From Dendrocalamus latiflorus (taxonomy: Eukaryota > Streptophyta > Magnoliopsida > Poales > Poaceae), in the NCBI GenBank assembly GCA_017311315.1, contig CM029617.1, positions 3,018,681 to 3,082,680 of the forward strand: 64,000 nt of DNA, read 5' to 3'. Under the pieces are notes generated by a model, which did no database searches, had not been told where the DNA came from, and worked only from the letters and a program-made list of their open reading frames with translations. Positions 46,190 through 57,013 of the stretch are shown piece after piece. The position numbers were made by a program, and so were the translations under genes. How positions within the stretch are numbered: position 1 is the stretch's first letter; each line of letters opens with the position of its first letter.

Positions 46190-49100
46190 TCATACAACGT
46201 TATTCCCAGATTCTGGATTCTGCCCTTGCTGCCTAGCACCATCGTTTGCATTTACAGCATTATTCCCAGATTCTGGATGATGACCATCATTGACACGCTG
46301 TACTAACTGTTGATTCCTCCTAGATCTCCACCTCAAGTATTCTACTAGCAGTGAGTTCGTACTAATAGCAATACCGAACCCAGTGAATGAGGAGAGTAGG
46401 ACCGCAAGGACTGGATTCACTTTTAACTGCAAGTTTTGTGATAATAATAAGCAGTGTGATAAACACATTATCTGTGTCAAATGTAATTAAGGAGAAGAGT
46501 TCATACCACGTTGTAGAAGATATGAGCAAACAGGATCACAATAGCAAACTGAAAGGAAGCATAGGCCCATAGATAACTCTTGGTCACTGTAGGAACAAAG
46601 AAGAATTGGACTGTAATGGTGACAGGAAGTGAAGCCCACCAAATAACAAATAATCAACCCTAAGCAAATAGGCAAAATTTAGTTTTTCTGCAGAAATACT
46701 GAAATCGAATATACCACCACTGGTTTTCCTAATAACTTTTGAACTCATTACACAACTTCAAACAAATTCAATAATGAAATGCCTTTTACTTTCTCAATAA
46801 AATAATTAATTTTATGGCGTTGCAAGTGCTACCTACAATAGCAGGAATGGCAATGAAGGGAGCAAATTTAATTACCCATAGTTGATGCTATCATGGAAGA
46901 AAGGAGGCCCAACACACATGAGAAAGGCAGCGAAATCGCCAGTGCATGTGACTGCAAATCAGTAACCTGTTCCAATGAAAGAGTGAATGTCATTTAGATG
47001 GATTTCACAAAGCTGAAAGAAAAAAGGTGCAGTTACATTCAAATGCACGGGTAAAGAAAGAAGCAAGGAAACACAAACCAGAAGTTGTTCCAAGAAACAG
47101 AAGTATGCAAGCATGCTAACCATCACCAAAATTGGAATGTCCTGCCAAAATCTGTTAGAAACTGAAGTGTCAGATTTTGCTGAACATGCAAAATCGTCAG
47201 GGAATATTTATTGCATTGCTGTTTTCTAAGAGGGAGCCGATCACAAAAGAAGGAAAAATTGAAAATACATTTGAAAATAAGCTTTTCAATTTTTTTTTCT
47301 GATTAATAAAGCTGGACAGAGGAGAAAACACAAAGTAGTACTAGTCCTACCTCCATATCATGATAGCAATAAATATTCGTGAATAGGCCCATTCTCTCGA
47401 GTATCTTTACCTGCATTGTTGAGATGCTCTTTGCTGAGCACCATTTGTTAGTCGCCTGTTAACAGTTTGAGTTGGTATTCTCAATAAAGTCACAGTCAGA
47501 TTCTGAACTTCTTGTTTGCAGACATCACATGTCTTGTTTCCCTTGATGCTAAACCATTTGACGGCACAATCTTGGTGTGCAAGGGCAAGTTCTCCTTTGC
47601 AGCTGCACTCCATTTTAAGTGTTTCCCCTCCTTCATTGAGTTCAACAAAACAAATTCTGCAGACTGCCTCTTCTTCATGAATATCTTCGCCTCCATCTCC
47701 AGGAACTATCAAGGATGCACTTGAATGAACAAATGCTGCTTTGTGAAGCAAATGATTTGGTCTATGAAATATCAGATTAAAGGCTTAAGAAGACTACATA
47801 CCTTCCACTGTTTCTTCAATGCTGCCACTTGATGCAATTGTATCAGCTGGCACAGGTCGTGGGGTTGTCGGAATCACACGGATGACACCTAATGAATCTG
47901 CCCTCCTCAAACTCCTGCTTTTGCGATTTACTGGTACTGAAAGTGAACGCCTAATTTGAGCTTGAACTTCTTGATTCTGCCAACATCATAATACACTTTT
48001 TAAAAAACACCACGTTAGTACAACTATAAATATTTGACAAGAGTATAAGGCCTAACTTCCAACTGGTCCCATGTAAAGGCTATTATCTAGCATTTATCTG
48101 GATACAGCTTTGCAGGAAAAACAAATCTATAAACTTACGAATGCTGTTGGCAGGTTGTCTATCTGATTTCCCGGATAAGTTTTATCTGAAGTTGCCACAG
48201 GAGTGACTGGCAGAGAATGGGTACGTTTTGCCGATAGCGAGTTAATGACCTTTCTAAAAGAAAATGATATTGATATAGTTGGATTATCCTGCTGCCCTTC
48301 CGATGGTGTCCCAGGAATTAGAAGGATAGTCTGATCACCTTCCCGTGCTGAACTCCTTGCCATGAAACTCTGATGTGGAATGATGTTCTTGATATATGAT
48401 TTTATTCTAGTTGAATTAGTCCTCAGGGGCAATCCAGCTCTTGTCGAACTGGGGCTAGGGGATATATTAATTCTCGTTGAAGTAGGTATATGGTTATCCA
48501 AGGTCCTAGCTGGTATTTGCAAAGAAAGATTTGGCCTTCGCGAATCATGCCCAGGTGCAGTTTGGGCATTCTCATGCTGGTCCGGTGCCTACATAGTCAA
48601 CCAAACAGTACTGTCAACAACCTATGTTAAATAAATTAAATTAAGCTAGTAAAATGGTAAATAAATTAAATTAGTAAAACTAATGGGTTAGAAAGAAGAG
48701 CAAGGCATTAATCCTTCTATAAAAGAGGGAAGGGAAACATTTTTTTAAGCGACAACGGTGGGCTAGACGCCCACCTGAAAACTTCTTCCATTACCACAAA
48801 CTTAAGTCAGTTACATAGACTAGCAAGCTCTTCGATTGCCAATAGAAAGAACAAGCATGACTACTCCAACTAATTGGTTACACCAAGTATGCGCATCCGG
48901 CACCGGAACTGACTGGATGCCCGGACAAACCACAAATTCATGTGGACACATAATGACCTTGAACCAATATGCTTTATCAAGCTCACCGCACTCATCTTAG
49001 CTACTGAACACATGGAGTAGCACCATCAGATGTGCTCCTTCCAGCGCAGCTGTATGTACCCTCACTCTTCCATATAGTCTAAAAACTCTAAATTCACACA

Positions 49101-52100
49101 TTGGCTAGGAACATCCTAGGAGTGTTACGATGCAATCATCATGAGTCCATGACCTCTACAGATTTTCCTGGTTCCTAATACACGACCGTGGTACAAACTG
49201 TTATGAATAGCGCTTGTATTCATATGAGGCCAATGGGCCGGTATATATACACAAAGTACAGGTGGTAAATATGCAAAGAACCCCTCATAACAATGTGGAA
49301 TAACAACTATACATATATCTCTAACACCCCCCTCAAACTCATGGTGGATCAACAACACTGAGTTTGGAGAGGTAGAAGCTGTGCTGTGCTCGAGTCTGGG
49401 CCTTCGTGAAGAAATCCGCTATCTGAAGCTCCGAAGGCACATACTGAAGAGTAATCACCTGATCATGCACACAAGTCCTCATGAAAGAAGCATCAACACC
49501 AATATGCTTGGTGAGCTCATGCTTCACAGGATCACGAGCAATACTGATAGCACCTGTACTGTCTGACAAGAGAGGGGTCGGTGTAGTGACAGAAACACCA
49601 AAATCCTCAAGTAACCACCGTAGCCAAGTAATCTCTGCTGTCAAGAGAGCCATAGCTCGCAACTCAGCCTCTGCACTCGAACGGGACACTGCAGTCTGTT
49701 TCTTCGTCTTCCAGGCAATGAGAGAACCACCAAGAAAAACACAGTAAGCAGAGATAGAGCGGCGATCAGAGGGATCGCTGGCCCAAGTAGCATCCGAATA
49801 GGCATGAAGCTGTAACGAGCTGGAACGTGGAAAGAAGAGACGGCGAGAGATAGTCCCGCGAAGATATCGCAGAACTCGAAGAAGGTGGCTGTAGTGGACC
49901 TGAGTGGGAGCTGAAACAAACTGACTCAGAATATGAACTGGATAAGTGATATCCGGACGAGTAACAGCAAGGTAGACAAGACTCCCAACAAGATGACGAT
50001 AGCGAGTCGGATCAGAAAGAGGCTCACCATCAGAGAGTCGGAGGTGAACATTGAGCTCCATGGGAGTCTCAACAGTACGCTGATCAGTGAGGGAGGCACG
50101 ATTAAGATCCTGAATATATTTCTCTTGGGACATAAAGAAACCATCTGGAGTGGAAGTAACCTCAATCCCAAGAAAGTAGCTAAGAGGACCAAGATCCGAC
50201 ATAAGGAACTGCTCACTAAGACGAGCCTTGACAAAGGCAATGTACTCAGAATCATCTCCCGTAATGATCATATCATCAACATACAAGAGAAGAGTCCGAC
50301 CACGAGACGAAGTGTGGACAAAGAGCGCAGGATCATGATCACTAGCTGAGAAGCCAGCAGCAGTGACCACAGAGGAGAAGCGCTCAAACCAAGCACGAGG
50401 GGCTTGCTTAAGGCCATAGAGAGAGCGACGAAGGCGACAGACCATGCCCTCAGGAACAGAATACCCAGGTGGCGGATGCATGTAGACCTCCTCACGCAAC
50501 TCGCCATTAAGAAAGGCATTCTTGACATCAAGCTGAGAAACAGACCAGTGGCGAACAGACGCCACCGAAAGAAGAGTGCGAACAGTGGTCATGTGAGCCA
50601 CAGGAGCAAAAGTCTCGTCGTAGTCAACACCATGCTCCTGCTGGAAACCACGAGCAACAAGACGCGCCTTATAGCGCTCAAGAGAGCCATCAGAGCGAGT
50701 CTTAATCTTATAGACCCACTTACATGTGATGGGATGAGAATGAGATGGACAAGGAACAAGATCCCAAGTACCAGTACGCTCAAGGGCAGCAATCTCCTCG
50801 GCCATGGCAAGCTGCCATTCAGGGTGATTAACAGCATCCCGGTAGGAGACAGGCTCACGAGTAGCTGCGCCAGCAAAGGCAAAACGGGCAGGAGGCCGAA
50901 TCGACTGGCGATCGCGGAGAGCGTAGCGAGGAGAAGATGACCCAGCAGGGGAAGATGGAGCATCAGAAGAAGAGGGAACATCAGAAGAAGATGGCTCATC
51001 TGGAAGATCCTCAATATGAGGTCGACGAGTGTAGAAGATAAGAGGAGGAGGTACTGTAGTGGGAGGAGCCTGGGAAGTCGTAGGAGACGACACAGGCGGC
51101 GACAACGGCGGAGAGGCCACAGGAGGAATATGTGGTGACTCAGTAGGACAGGTGGACAAGGGCAAAACAGATATAGGAGTATCTGGAAAGGTTAAGAAAG
51201 ACAAAGACTCCACAGAGGAAGTCGAAGGAGTGGCAGGACGTGGGTAGAATGGACAAGACTTGTCGAAAGTCACATCCCGAGAAACCCGCATCCGACGACC
51301 AACAGGACCCCAGCACCGATAGCCCTTGTGCTCGGCACTGTATCCCAGAAAGACACACTCAACAGACTGAGCGGTCAGTTTGGTGCGTTCTCGAGGGGCG
51401 AGGAGAACGTAGCAAACGCAGCCAAACAGATGAAGAGTAGAGTAGTCAGGAAGAAGACCACAGAGACGCTCAACAGGGATCGCTCCCTGAAGAGCAGAAG
51501 AGGGTTGGATGTTGACGAGACAGGTGGCAGTGGAAACAGCCTCAGCCCAAAAGTGAGGTGGAATAGAGGCGGCGATCATCAGAGCACGAGCCGTCTCAAG
51601 GAGATGACGATGCTTGCGCTCAGCGACACCATTCTGAGCATGAGCACCAGGACAAGAGAACTGAGCGAGAGTGCCCTGCTCAGCAAGGAAGCTGCGCAGG
51701 TAACGAGAGAGGTACTCGCCAGCAGAATCAGCACGAAAAACACGAATAGGAGTGGAGAACTGTGTTTGAATCATAGTAGCAAATTGTTTATAGATAGACA
51801 AGACCTCACTACGAGAAGACATGAAATATATCCAAGTATGGCGAGAAAAATCATCTATAAAAATGATATGATATCGATGACCCCCTTTTGAAACGAAGGG
51901 AGCCGGACCCCAAACATCTAAATGAACAAGATCAAACGGGCGCTGAGACACAGACTCACTATGAGGATAAGGAAGCTGGATCTGTTTACCTAACTTACAG
52001 CCCTGACAATCTAAAGACACGTCTCCTGAGACAGACCCCAGAAGACCACGACGAACTAAGGACGACAGACGGGATCCACACAGATGGCCAAGACGGTGGT

Positions 52101-55100
52101 GCCACTGCTGGAAGGACCCGGTAGACGAAGTGGCAGAAGCGGAGAGACTGGCGGCGATGGTAGCAGCGGAAGGAAGGTGAAGCCAGTCAAGCTCCCAGAG
52201 ACGCTGTGAGTCACGGCGCCGAGGGCCAGAACCAACCAGAGCTCCCGTGTGGCAGTCCTGAACACAACAAGAGTCAGAGTCGAGAATGACCCGATAACCA
52301 AGGTCAGTAATCTGCCCAGCAGAAAGAAGCTGCAAGGTAAGGCGAGGAACATGAGCAACAGAAGGAACATGAAAAGATGAGTTGCTAAGAGATCCTCGAC
52401 CAGAGACAGAAAGAGATGTACCATCAGCAGTAAGAACACTGACAGGAGAATCAAGAGGTGTAATAGAAGACAGAGTGGAAGGATCAGGAGTCATGTGAAA
52501 AGATGCTCCAGAATCAAGAATCCACGGGGAGGTACCTGACTGTGTAGGAGGTGGTCTCTCAGTGCCCGAAGAGTCAGTAGCAGAACCTGCAGAACCTGTC
52601 GAGGGAGAACCTGAAGCGGCAAGTAGGCGTCGAAGTCTGGCTATCTCCTGCTCGGTGAGAGAAGATGCTGAAGAAGTCGAGGCAAACGTCGTCGTAGAAG
52701 CACTAGTGCCAGTAGAAGAACGGCGTGAAAGATGTCGCTTCTTCTTGTAGCACTGGGACTCAGTGTGGCCATCCTTGTCGCAGTAGGAACAGTGAGGACG
52801 GCCACCTCCAGACGGAGGACGGCCACCACCACCTGTGGTAGCCGCTGGAGGAGGCAGTGTAGCAGGCGGACGAGCGGCGAGCACAGAGGGGAGTGGCATC
52901 AGACCAGCACCACTCAAACGAGTCTCCTCTGCGCGTATCTCGGTAAGAGCCTCCAGGAGAGTGACACGAGGGTGGCGTGCAAGGAGCTGGGCACGCCTTT
53001 GCTCGAACTCAGGACGAAGGCGAGTAAGGAACTCGTAAACCCGCTGAAACTCCAGGTCAGCACGTACATCCAGGCAGCACGGACAGGTACGACAGCCAGC
53101 AGTGCGAAGTGAGTCCAACTGACGCCAGACAGCAGAACTCTGAGCGTAAAAAGCGTCAACAGTAGCATCACCCTGCCGAAGAGAGTGCTCCTGGCGGACC
53201 ACGGACAGGTACAGGGCATCACCAGAGGGCTCGTAGCGCTGACGAAGATGAGTCCACATCTGGAAAGCCGAAGGGAGTCCCACAACCTCAGAAGAAAACT
53301 GAGGCTGGACACTGGCGATGAAGACAGCAGCAGCCCGAGCGTCGTCATCGTACCACTGAGTGTAGACGGTCAGACAATCCTTGTAGGAATCCAGAGCCTC
53401 CTGGTAGGCAGAGGCCGCTTTATCAGCAGCTTCATCATCAGCAGCAGCCTTATCGGCTGTCGGGGGCAATGCAACAGGCGTAGGCTCCGTCGGAGGAATA
53501 GGGCAAGGCGGGCAGGTGACATCGCCAGAGAGGACGCCCCAGAGACGAAGACCACGCATGTGAATGCGCATGTGAGACACGAAGTCGGTGTAATTAACAC
53601 CATCAAAGATCACCGGGCAGCGAGGGAGGGAAACGGTGCCCATTGGTAGGCGGCGCTGGACGGCGCGGCGACCAAGGCAACGAAATCTAACAGGCGGCGC
53701 TGGACGGCGCGGCGGTTAGAACGACGTTTTTTTTTGCTTTTTTTTTTCTTCCGGTCGGTTTTACAAACCGACCGAGCCGAGGGAACCGACCGAGCCCAAC
53801 CCTAGAACAGGAGCGGGAGCGGGAGGCAGCCCTGCGGCGGCGGCCCGGCGCGGGAGGCGGCGGCCGGAGCGGAGGCCGCGGAGGCCCGCCTCTCAGCGGC
53901 GACCTCGGACGAGCGGCAACGGAGACGGCGGCCCGGCGCGGGAGGCGGCGGCCGGAGCGGAGGCCGCGGAGGCCTGCCTCTCAGCGGCGACCTCGGACGA
54001 GCGGCGGCCGCCCTCGGGCGGAATAGTGGCGGGGAGGCGCGGGAGGCGGCGGCGGCTCGGCGCGGGCGGAGCGGAGGCGGCGGAAGGCGAGCGGAGGCGC
54101 GGGGAGGCCGGCGGCGGCGCAGGGAGGCCGGCGACGGCGCGGGGAGGCCGGCGACGACGCAGGGAGGCCGGCGGCGGCACGGGGAGGCCGGCGGCGGCGC
54201 GGGGAGGCTGGCGACGGCGCGCGGAACCCTAGGTAAGCCAAAACCCTAGTTTTGGCTCTGATACCATGTTATGAATAGCGCTTGTATTCATATGAGGCCA
54301 ATGGGCCGGTATATATACACAAAGTACAGGTGGTAAATATGCAAAGAACCCCTCATAACAATGGGGAATAACAACTATACATATATCTCTAACACAAACT
54401 ACAAAGACAGATACCTACCTGACTGATCATACCATTGCCAATGCTACTTTGCTTACAGGTCTAATCTAGTGAACTTGTGAGGTAAAATACTGAAGGAATC
54501 GACTATAGCGCGAGTAGGTGCGCGCTAGGCTTAATGCGCACCCGCCCGGCCCACTGTTTCCTTTTTCTCGTGAACTTCTTGTACACCTCCACAATGCTTG
54601 AGGCCACTGCTCCAGTGATTGCCAGAGCCAGTCACCATGTCTTATGAGTGCGTGTGTTACGGCCCCGGATGGAATGGCAATATTGCATTGGTATTCCATC
54701 TACATGCATATGGGGTTCTGTGCCCCTGAGTGATAGGCAACAACACACCCTACAAGGCTACCATCAACAACCTTCGACTTACCTTTTAGAAAAAAAAACT
54801 ACCTTCAAGTAAGTTGGAACCTAATTAACCATGTACAGTTTCAACAAATTATCAGTCTAAATTTGAAATTACCATTAATTTTAAAAAATTAAAAAAATAC
54901 CATTACCTGTACCCTACGTTATTTATGCAGTTTTAACAATTTTGCCAACCGAATTACTAAAATCAGCATCATTCTTATGAGTTTAGAAATTTTCAAAAAT
55001 TATCTTTAGTTGCGCCCTAAGTTACATCTATAGTTTTAACAAATTACCACCCACAGTTTTCAAATTAGCACATTTAACAAATTACCACACAAAATTTCAA

Positions 55101-57013
55101 AATGTACCATCATTTTTGTGTACTTGCATAATACAAAAGCTTAAAATTTACCATCATTTGCACCCTAAGTTATCATATGTAAGTTCATAATTTACCATCA
55201 TGTTGTAAGTTAATTTGTCTAATAAAAAAGTTCAAAATAACCATTAGTTGCACTCTAAGTTATCATATGCACATTTGATAAGTTACCAACTAAATTTAAA
55301 ATTGACCAGTATTACGTGAGTTTTTGTAAAAAATTAGAAGTTAACATTGGTTGCACCGAGTGTTTATCTACATTTTTCACAAATTACCACCTTAAGTTCT
55401 AAATTTACCATCATTTAGCAATATTGTGCAAAAATTTCAAAAGTGACCATCTGTTACACACTAAAAATATATCATTATTTTGTGTACCTGGAAGCTACTC
55501 CATGCAATGTGTAGAATATGGGAGAGAGAGAATGTACAAGAGCAAAAGCAAAAAGGTGAGGCCTCTTTGAATACTACAAAGCTACTCTAGTTCACGTCCC
55601 AAAATTTAGACAAAAAAAAGGTCCTATCACTTTACCGATTGATGGATGGGCTTCTGACATGAGAGTAGAAAAGAGATAAAAAGAACTGAATTGAATGGGT
55701 GGGTTCCATTGGTTTCAAAATTACCATACGAATCTTTAAGAGAAATTTGTACTGTAGTTCCCAGAACTTGTAGAATTATGCCACTTTACTCTTTGAACTT
55801 GCATTTTACTTTCTCAGCCCCTAAATTTGTAGGATTGTACCACTTTACCTCATAAACTTGTATTTTACTTTCTCATCTACCTAAACTTGTAGGGTTATGC
55901 CACTTTACTCCCAAATTTATATTTTACTTTCTCAATCTCTGAACTTGCGTTTATTTGCATGGCAAATCCACTGGGCCATTTGCTAACAGAAAACGCTGAG
56001 GTGTCATGGCATGTGGCCCAATGGACATGTGGTGCAAACATACACAAGTTCAGGGGTTGAGAAAGTAAAACACAAGTTCGAGGATAAAGTGGCACAAATC
56101 TATAAGTTCAAGGGGCTGAGAAAGTAAAATACAAGGTAAAATGACACATCACTACAAATTTAGAGGCTGAGAAAGTAAAATATAAGTTTAAGGAGTAAAG
56201 TGACACCAATCCTATATAAATTTAGAGAGCTACAATGCAATTTTCTCAATCTTTAATGCATCGGATCAAACGGGCGAGCGTGAGGACTATCGCGCACCTA
56301 GTTGAGATAGATTTCCCGAATACTAAAACTGGTTTTCCATTCCTAAGACAATGTATGCAACTAACTATGCATGCACTTTTACAATCACACATATAGCAAA
56401 AGATTTCAGTACAGCAATTTCATTAAAAAAAGTTCACAAACCTCATACTAGAGGCTAATAATAGCTCATGTGTGAGTACATTCCAACCAAGGTAGGCAAA
56501 CAGTAGCTATTTATCACAATTGAGGAAAGCCGCTCTGAAAACGTCATAATCTCACATATTGGCTTTCTAGGCTTAGATTGGAGGTCTCTTTGCTGTTGCT
56601 AAGAGTCAAGCCGGCCATCCGTCCTATTCTTCCCTCTTGGATTAGCTCTATCTTATTTTCCTGTCTTCTGTTGATTCGATCTTCCAGCACTAATCGAAGT
56701 TGCCAAAATGAAGAAACAAACACAAAGAGCATCCACAAAGATTCGCCCAACCCAGCCACAATTCACCACCAAAGCTCGCATCTTTTGAGTACAAGCGACA
56801 AAATTAAGCACCGAATTTAATTGGAACACACAGAAAGAATTAATAGATAGAAATTATCTCGTCATCGCAGCACAGAAGAAATTAGCAGAATATCACAGAA
56901 ATATCCAAAAAGAAAAGGAAAAGTCAGGGGGAGAAGGCACAGTCGGACTGCTTGTGGGGGAATCTCACCGCGCGGTCGCCGGACTCCGGAGATGGTCCCT
57001 CGGCATTGTCCAT
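46190..57013 (-). CDS. RING-CH (MARCH-type) membrane E3 ubiquitin ligase
   Basis: Coding exons on the minus strand: 57013-56969, 48588-48139, 47976-47802, 47705-47411, 47151-47079, 46966-46876, 46586-46507, 46426-46190. All joins are GT-AG and in phase, 1446 nt in total (481 aa). Residues 239-286 form a C4HC3 RING-CH finger: CRIC, then CSC, H267, C270, and the final CDVC. This finger recruits E2 enzymes for ubiquitin transfer. Four hydrophobic segments follow: PILVMVSMLAYFCFL (about 327-341), a second near 352-375, YLWAYASFQFAIVILFAHIF near 381-400, and LAVLLSSFTGFGIAI near 408-424. The ligase therefore sits in a membrane with the RING in the cytosol. The Ser/Thr-rich N-terminus (16-220) looks disordered. 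The start at 57013 was chosen because the 15-codon exon ends in a strong donor (gcg|gtgaga) and joins in frame. Intron 1 is 8.4 kb and holds a Copia element. Substrate unknown. Confidence 0.9.
48650..49193. other. Intron 1 segment of the RING-CH gene, possible non-LTR retroelement tail
   Basis: Sequence upstream of the Copia insertion in the intron. A run of seven Ts at 48740-48746 is followed by aagcgacaacggtgggctag and further non-coding DNA. On the minus strand it would read as a 3' UTR ending in a short poly(A), as in LINE or SINE tails. No reverse transcriptase is seen, so this is only a suggestion. Confidence 0.3.
49199..49326 (-). repeat. 3' LTR of the intronic Copia (128 bp)
   Basis: On the plus strand it begins tgttatgaatagcg and ends tatctctaaca. 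The left flank is caaac. It is next to the purine tract complement cccccctcaaac. Confidence 0.95.
49339..53643 (-). CDS. Copia gag-pol polyprotein (1434 aa)
   Basis: An intact frame starting MGTVSLPRCPVIFDGVNY. Approximate residues: gag (1-250); zinc knuckle CSYCDKDGHTESQC (283-297); aspartic protease WILDSGASFHM (373); GAG-pre-integrase zinc motif with WHHRLGHL and CQGCKLGKQ (about 515-560); integrase core with LDVWGP, RADSAGEY and NGVAERKHR (about 570-680); RT with WVYKIKTRSDGS, QLDVKNAFLNGEL and catalytic LLYVDDMIITG (about 965-1125); RNase H with YSDATWASDPSDRRS and SAEAELRAMA (about 1278-1335). Integrase before RT identifies Copia. It encodes capsid and all enzymes for retrotransposition, with no visible stop or frameshift. 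The stop is 12 bases from the 3' LTR. Transcription would run in the same direction as the host RING-CH gene. Confidence 0.95.
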   Translation of the reverse strand: MGTVSLPRCPVIFDGVNYTDFVSHMRIHMRGLRLWGVLSGDVTCPPCPIPPTEPTPVALPPTADKAAADDEAADKAASAYQEALDSYKDCLTVYTQWYDDDARAAAVFIASVQPQFSSEVVGLPSAFQMWTHLRQRYEPSGDALYLSVVRQEHSLRQGDATVDAFYAQSSAVWRQLDSLRTAGCRTCPCCLDVRADLEFQRVYEFLTRLRPEFEQRRAQLLARHPRVTLLEALTEIRAEETRLSGAGLMPLPSVLAARPPATLPPPAATTGGGGRPPSGGGRPHCSYCDKDGHTESQCYKKKRHLSRRSSTGTSASTTTFASTSSASSLTEQEIARLRRLLAASGSPSTGSAGSATDSSGTERPPPTQSGTSPWILDSGASFHMTPDPSTLSSITPLDSPVSVLTADGTSLSVSGRGSLSNSSFHVPSVAHVPRLTLQLLSAGQITDLGYRVILDSDSCCVQDCHTGALVGSGPRRRDSQRLWELDWLHLPSAATIAASLSASATSSTGSFQQWHHRLGHLCGSRLSSLVRRGLLGSVSGDVSLDCQGCKLGKQIQLPYPHSESVSQRPFDLVHLDVWGPAPFVSKGGHRYHIIFIDDFSRHTWIYFMSSRSEVLSIYKQFATMIQTQFSTPIRVFRADSAGEYLSRYLRSFLAEQGTLAQFSCPGAHAQNGVAERKHRHLLETARALMIAASIPPHFWAEAVSTATCLVNIQPSSALQGAIPVERLCGLLPDYSTLHLFGCVCYVLLAPRERTKLTAQSVECVFLGYSAEHKGYRCWGPVGRRMRVSRDVTFDKSCPFYPRPATPSTSSVESLSFLTFPDTPISVLPLSTCPTESPHIPPVASPPLSPPVSSPTTSQAPPTTVPPPLIFYTRRPHIEDLPDEPSSSDVPSSSDAPSSPAGSSSPRYALRDRQSIRPPARFAFAGAATREPVSYRDAVNHPEWQLAMAEEIAALERTGTWDLVPCPSHSHPITCKWVYKIKTRSDGSLERYKARLVARGFQQEHGVDYDETFAPVAHMTTVRTLLSVASVRHWSVSQLDVKNAFLNGELREEVYMHPPPGYSVPEGMVCRLRRSLYGLKQAPRAWFERFSSVVTAAGFSASDHDPALFVHTSSRGRTLLLYVDDMIITGDDSEYIAFVKARLSEQFLMSDLGPLSYFLGIEVTSTPDGFFMSQEKYIQDLNRASLTDQRTVETPMELNVHLRLSDGEPLSDPTRYRHLVGSLVYLAVTRPDITYPVHILSQFVSAPTQVHYSHLLRVLRYLRGTISRRLFFPRSSSLQLHAYSDATWASDPSDRRSISAYCVFLGGSLIAWKTKKQTAVSRSSAEAELRAMALLTAEITWLRWLLEDFGVSVTTPTPLLSDSTGAISIARDPVKHELTKHIGVDASFMRTCVHDQVITLQYVPSELQIADFFTKAQTRAQHSFYLSKLSVVDPP
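53644..54250 (-). repeat. GC-rich tandem-repeat leader of the intronic Copia
   Basis: The untranslated leader between the PBS and gag. A block from about 53836 to 53913 recurs nearly unchanged at about 53920-53998. A 20-bp unit gcggcgctggacggcgcggc occurs twice (near 53650 and 53693). Short ggggaggccggcg(a/g)cg units recur about six times at 54098-54215. Open frames here are compositional artefacts. Confidence 0.85.
54251..54266 (-). promoter_or_regulatory. Primer-binding site of the intronic Copia
   Basis: Minus-strand reading TGGTATCAGAGCCAAA directly inside the 5' LTR, complementary to the initiator methionine tRNA 3' end. Confidence 0.9.
54267..54394 (-). repeat. 5' LTR of the intronic Copia (128 bp)
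   Basis: Identical to 49199-49326 except one base. Followed by the duplicated target caaac at 54395. It would hold the element's promoter. Confidence 0.95.
54400..55730. repeat. Intron 1 of the RING-CH gene: degenerate AT-rich repeat tract
   Basis: 54830-55470 is made of degenerate repeats built on aaattaccatcattt, caccctaagttatcatatg and acaaattaccac. The same vocabulary returns at 63757-63900. The remainder shows no gene. The array is irregular rather than a clean satellite. Confidence 0.6.
55740..56247. mobile_element. Mutator-like foldback element in RING-CH intron 1
   Basis: A 508-bp element flanked by the perfect 9-bp repeat aatctttaa (55731-55739, 56248-56256). The ends gagaaatttgtactgtag and the complement of gagaaaattgcattgtag are inverted. 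Both arms consist of a roughly 60-bp module (acttgta...ccactttac...ttactttctca) repeated about three to four times, in one orientation at 55750-55950 and the other at 56045-56215. The whole could form a long hairpin. It is non-coding. Confidence 0.88.
56257..56968. other. First part of RING-CH intron 1 (host-gene strand)
   Basis: Intron sequence from the donor at 56968-56967 (minus strand gtgaga) onwards. Open frames at 56544-56820 on both strands show no domain. Nothing else supported. Confidence 0.5.

Larger units (their letters stand above)
49199..54394 (-). mobile_element. Young, apparently complete Copia retrotransposon in RING-CH intron 1
   Basis: A 5196-bp element on the minus strand, co-oriented with the host gene. 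It has 128-bp LTRs (49199-49326 and 54267-54394) with one visible mismatch (gtgg versus gggg), a 5-bp duplication caaac (49194-49198, 54395-54399) and a primer-binding site complement tttggctctgatacca (54251-54266). It also has a polypurine tract complement (49327-49338) and one uninterrupted 1434-codon gag-pol frame. Under 1 percent LTR divergence indicates a recent insertion. The LTRs are unusually short for Copia. The roughly 600-bp GC-rich leader carries tandem repeats. Confidence 0.95.

Noticed and set aside
50404..51891. Plus-strand frames of 178 and 187 codons
   Set aside because: Antisense shadows of the Copia gag-pol coding sequence.
53893..54241. Pro/Arg/Ala-rich frames on both strands
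   Set aside because: Compositional artefacts of the tandem-repeated leader of the intronic Copia.
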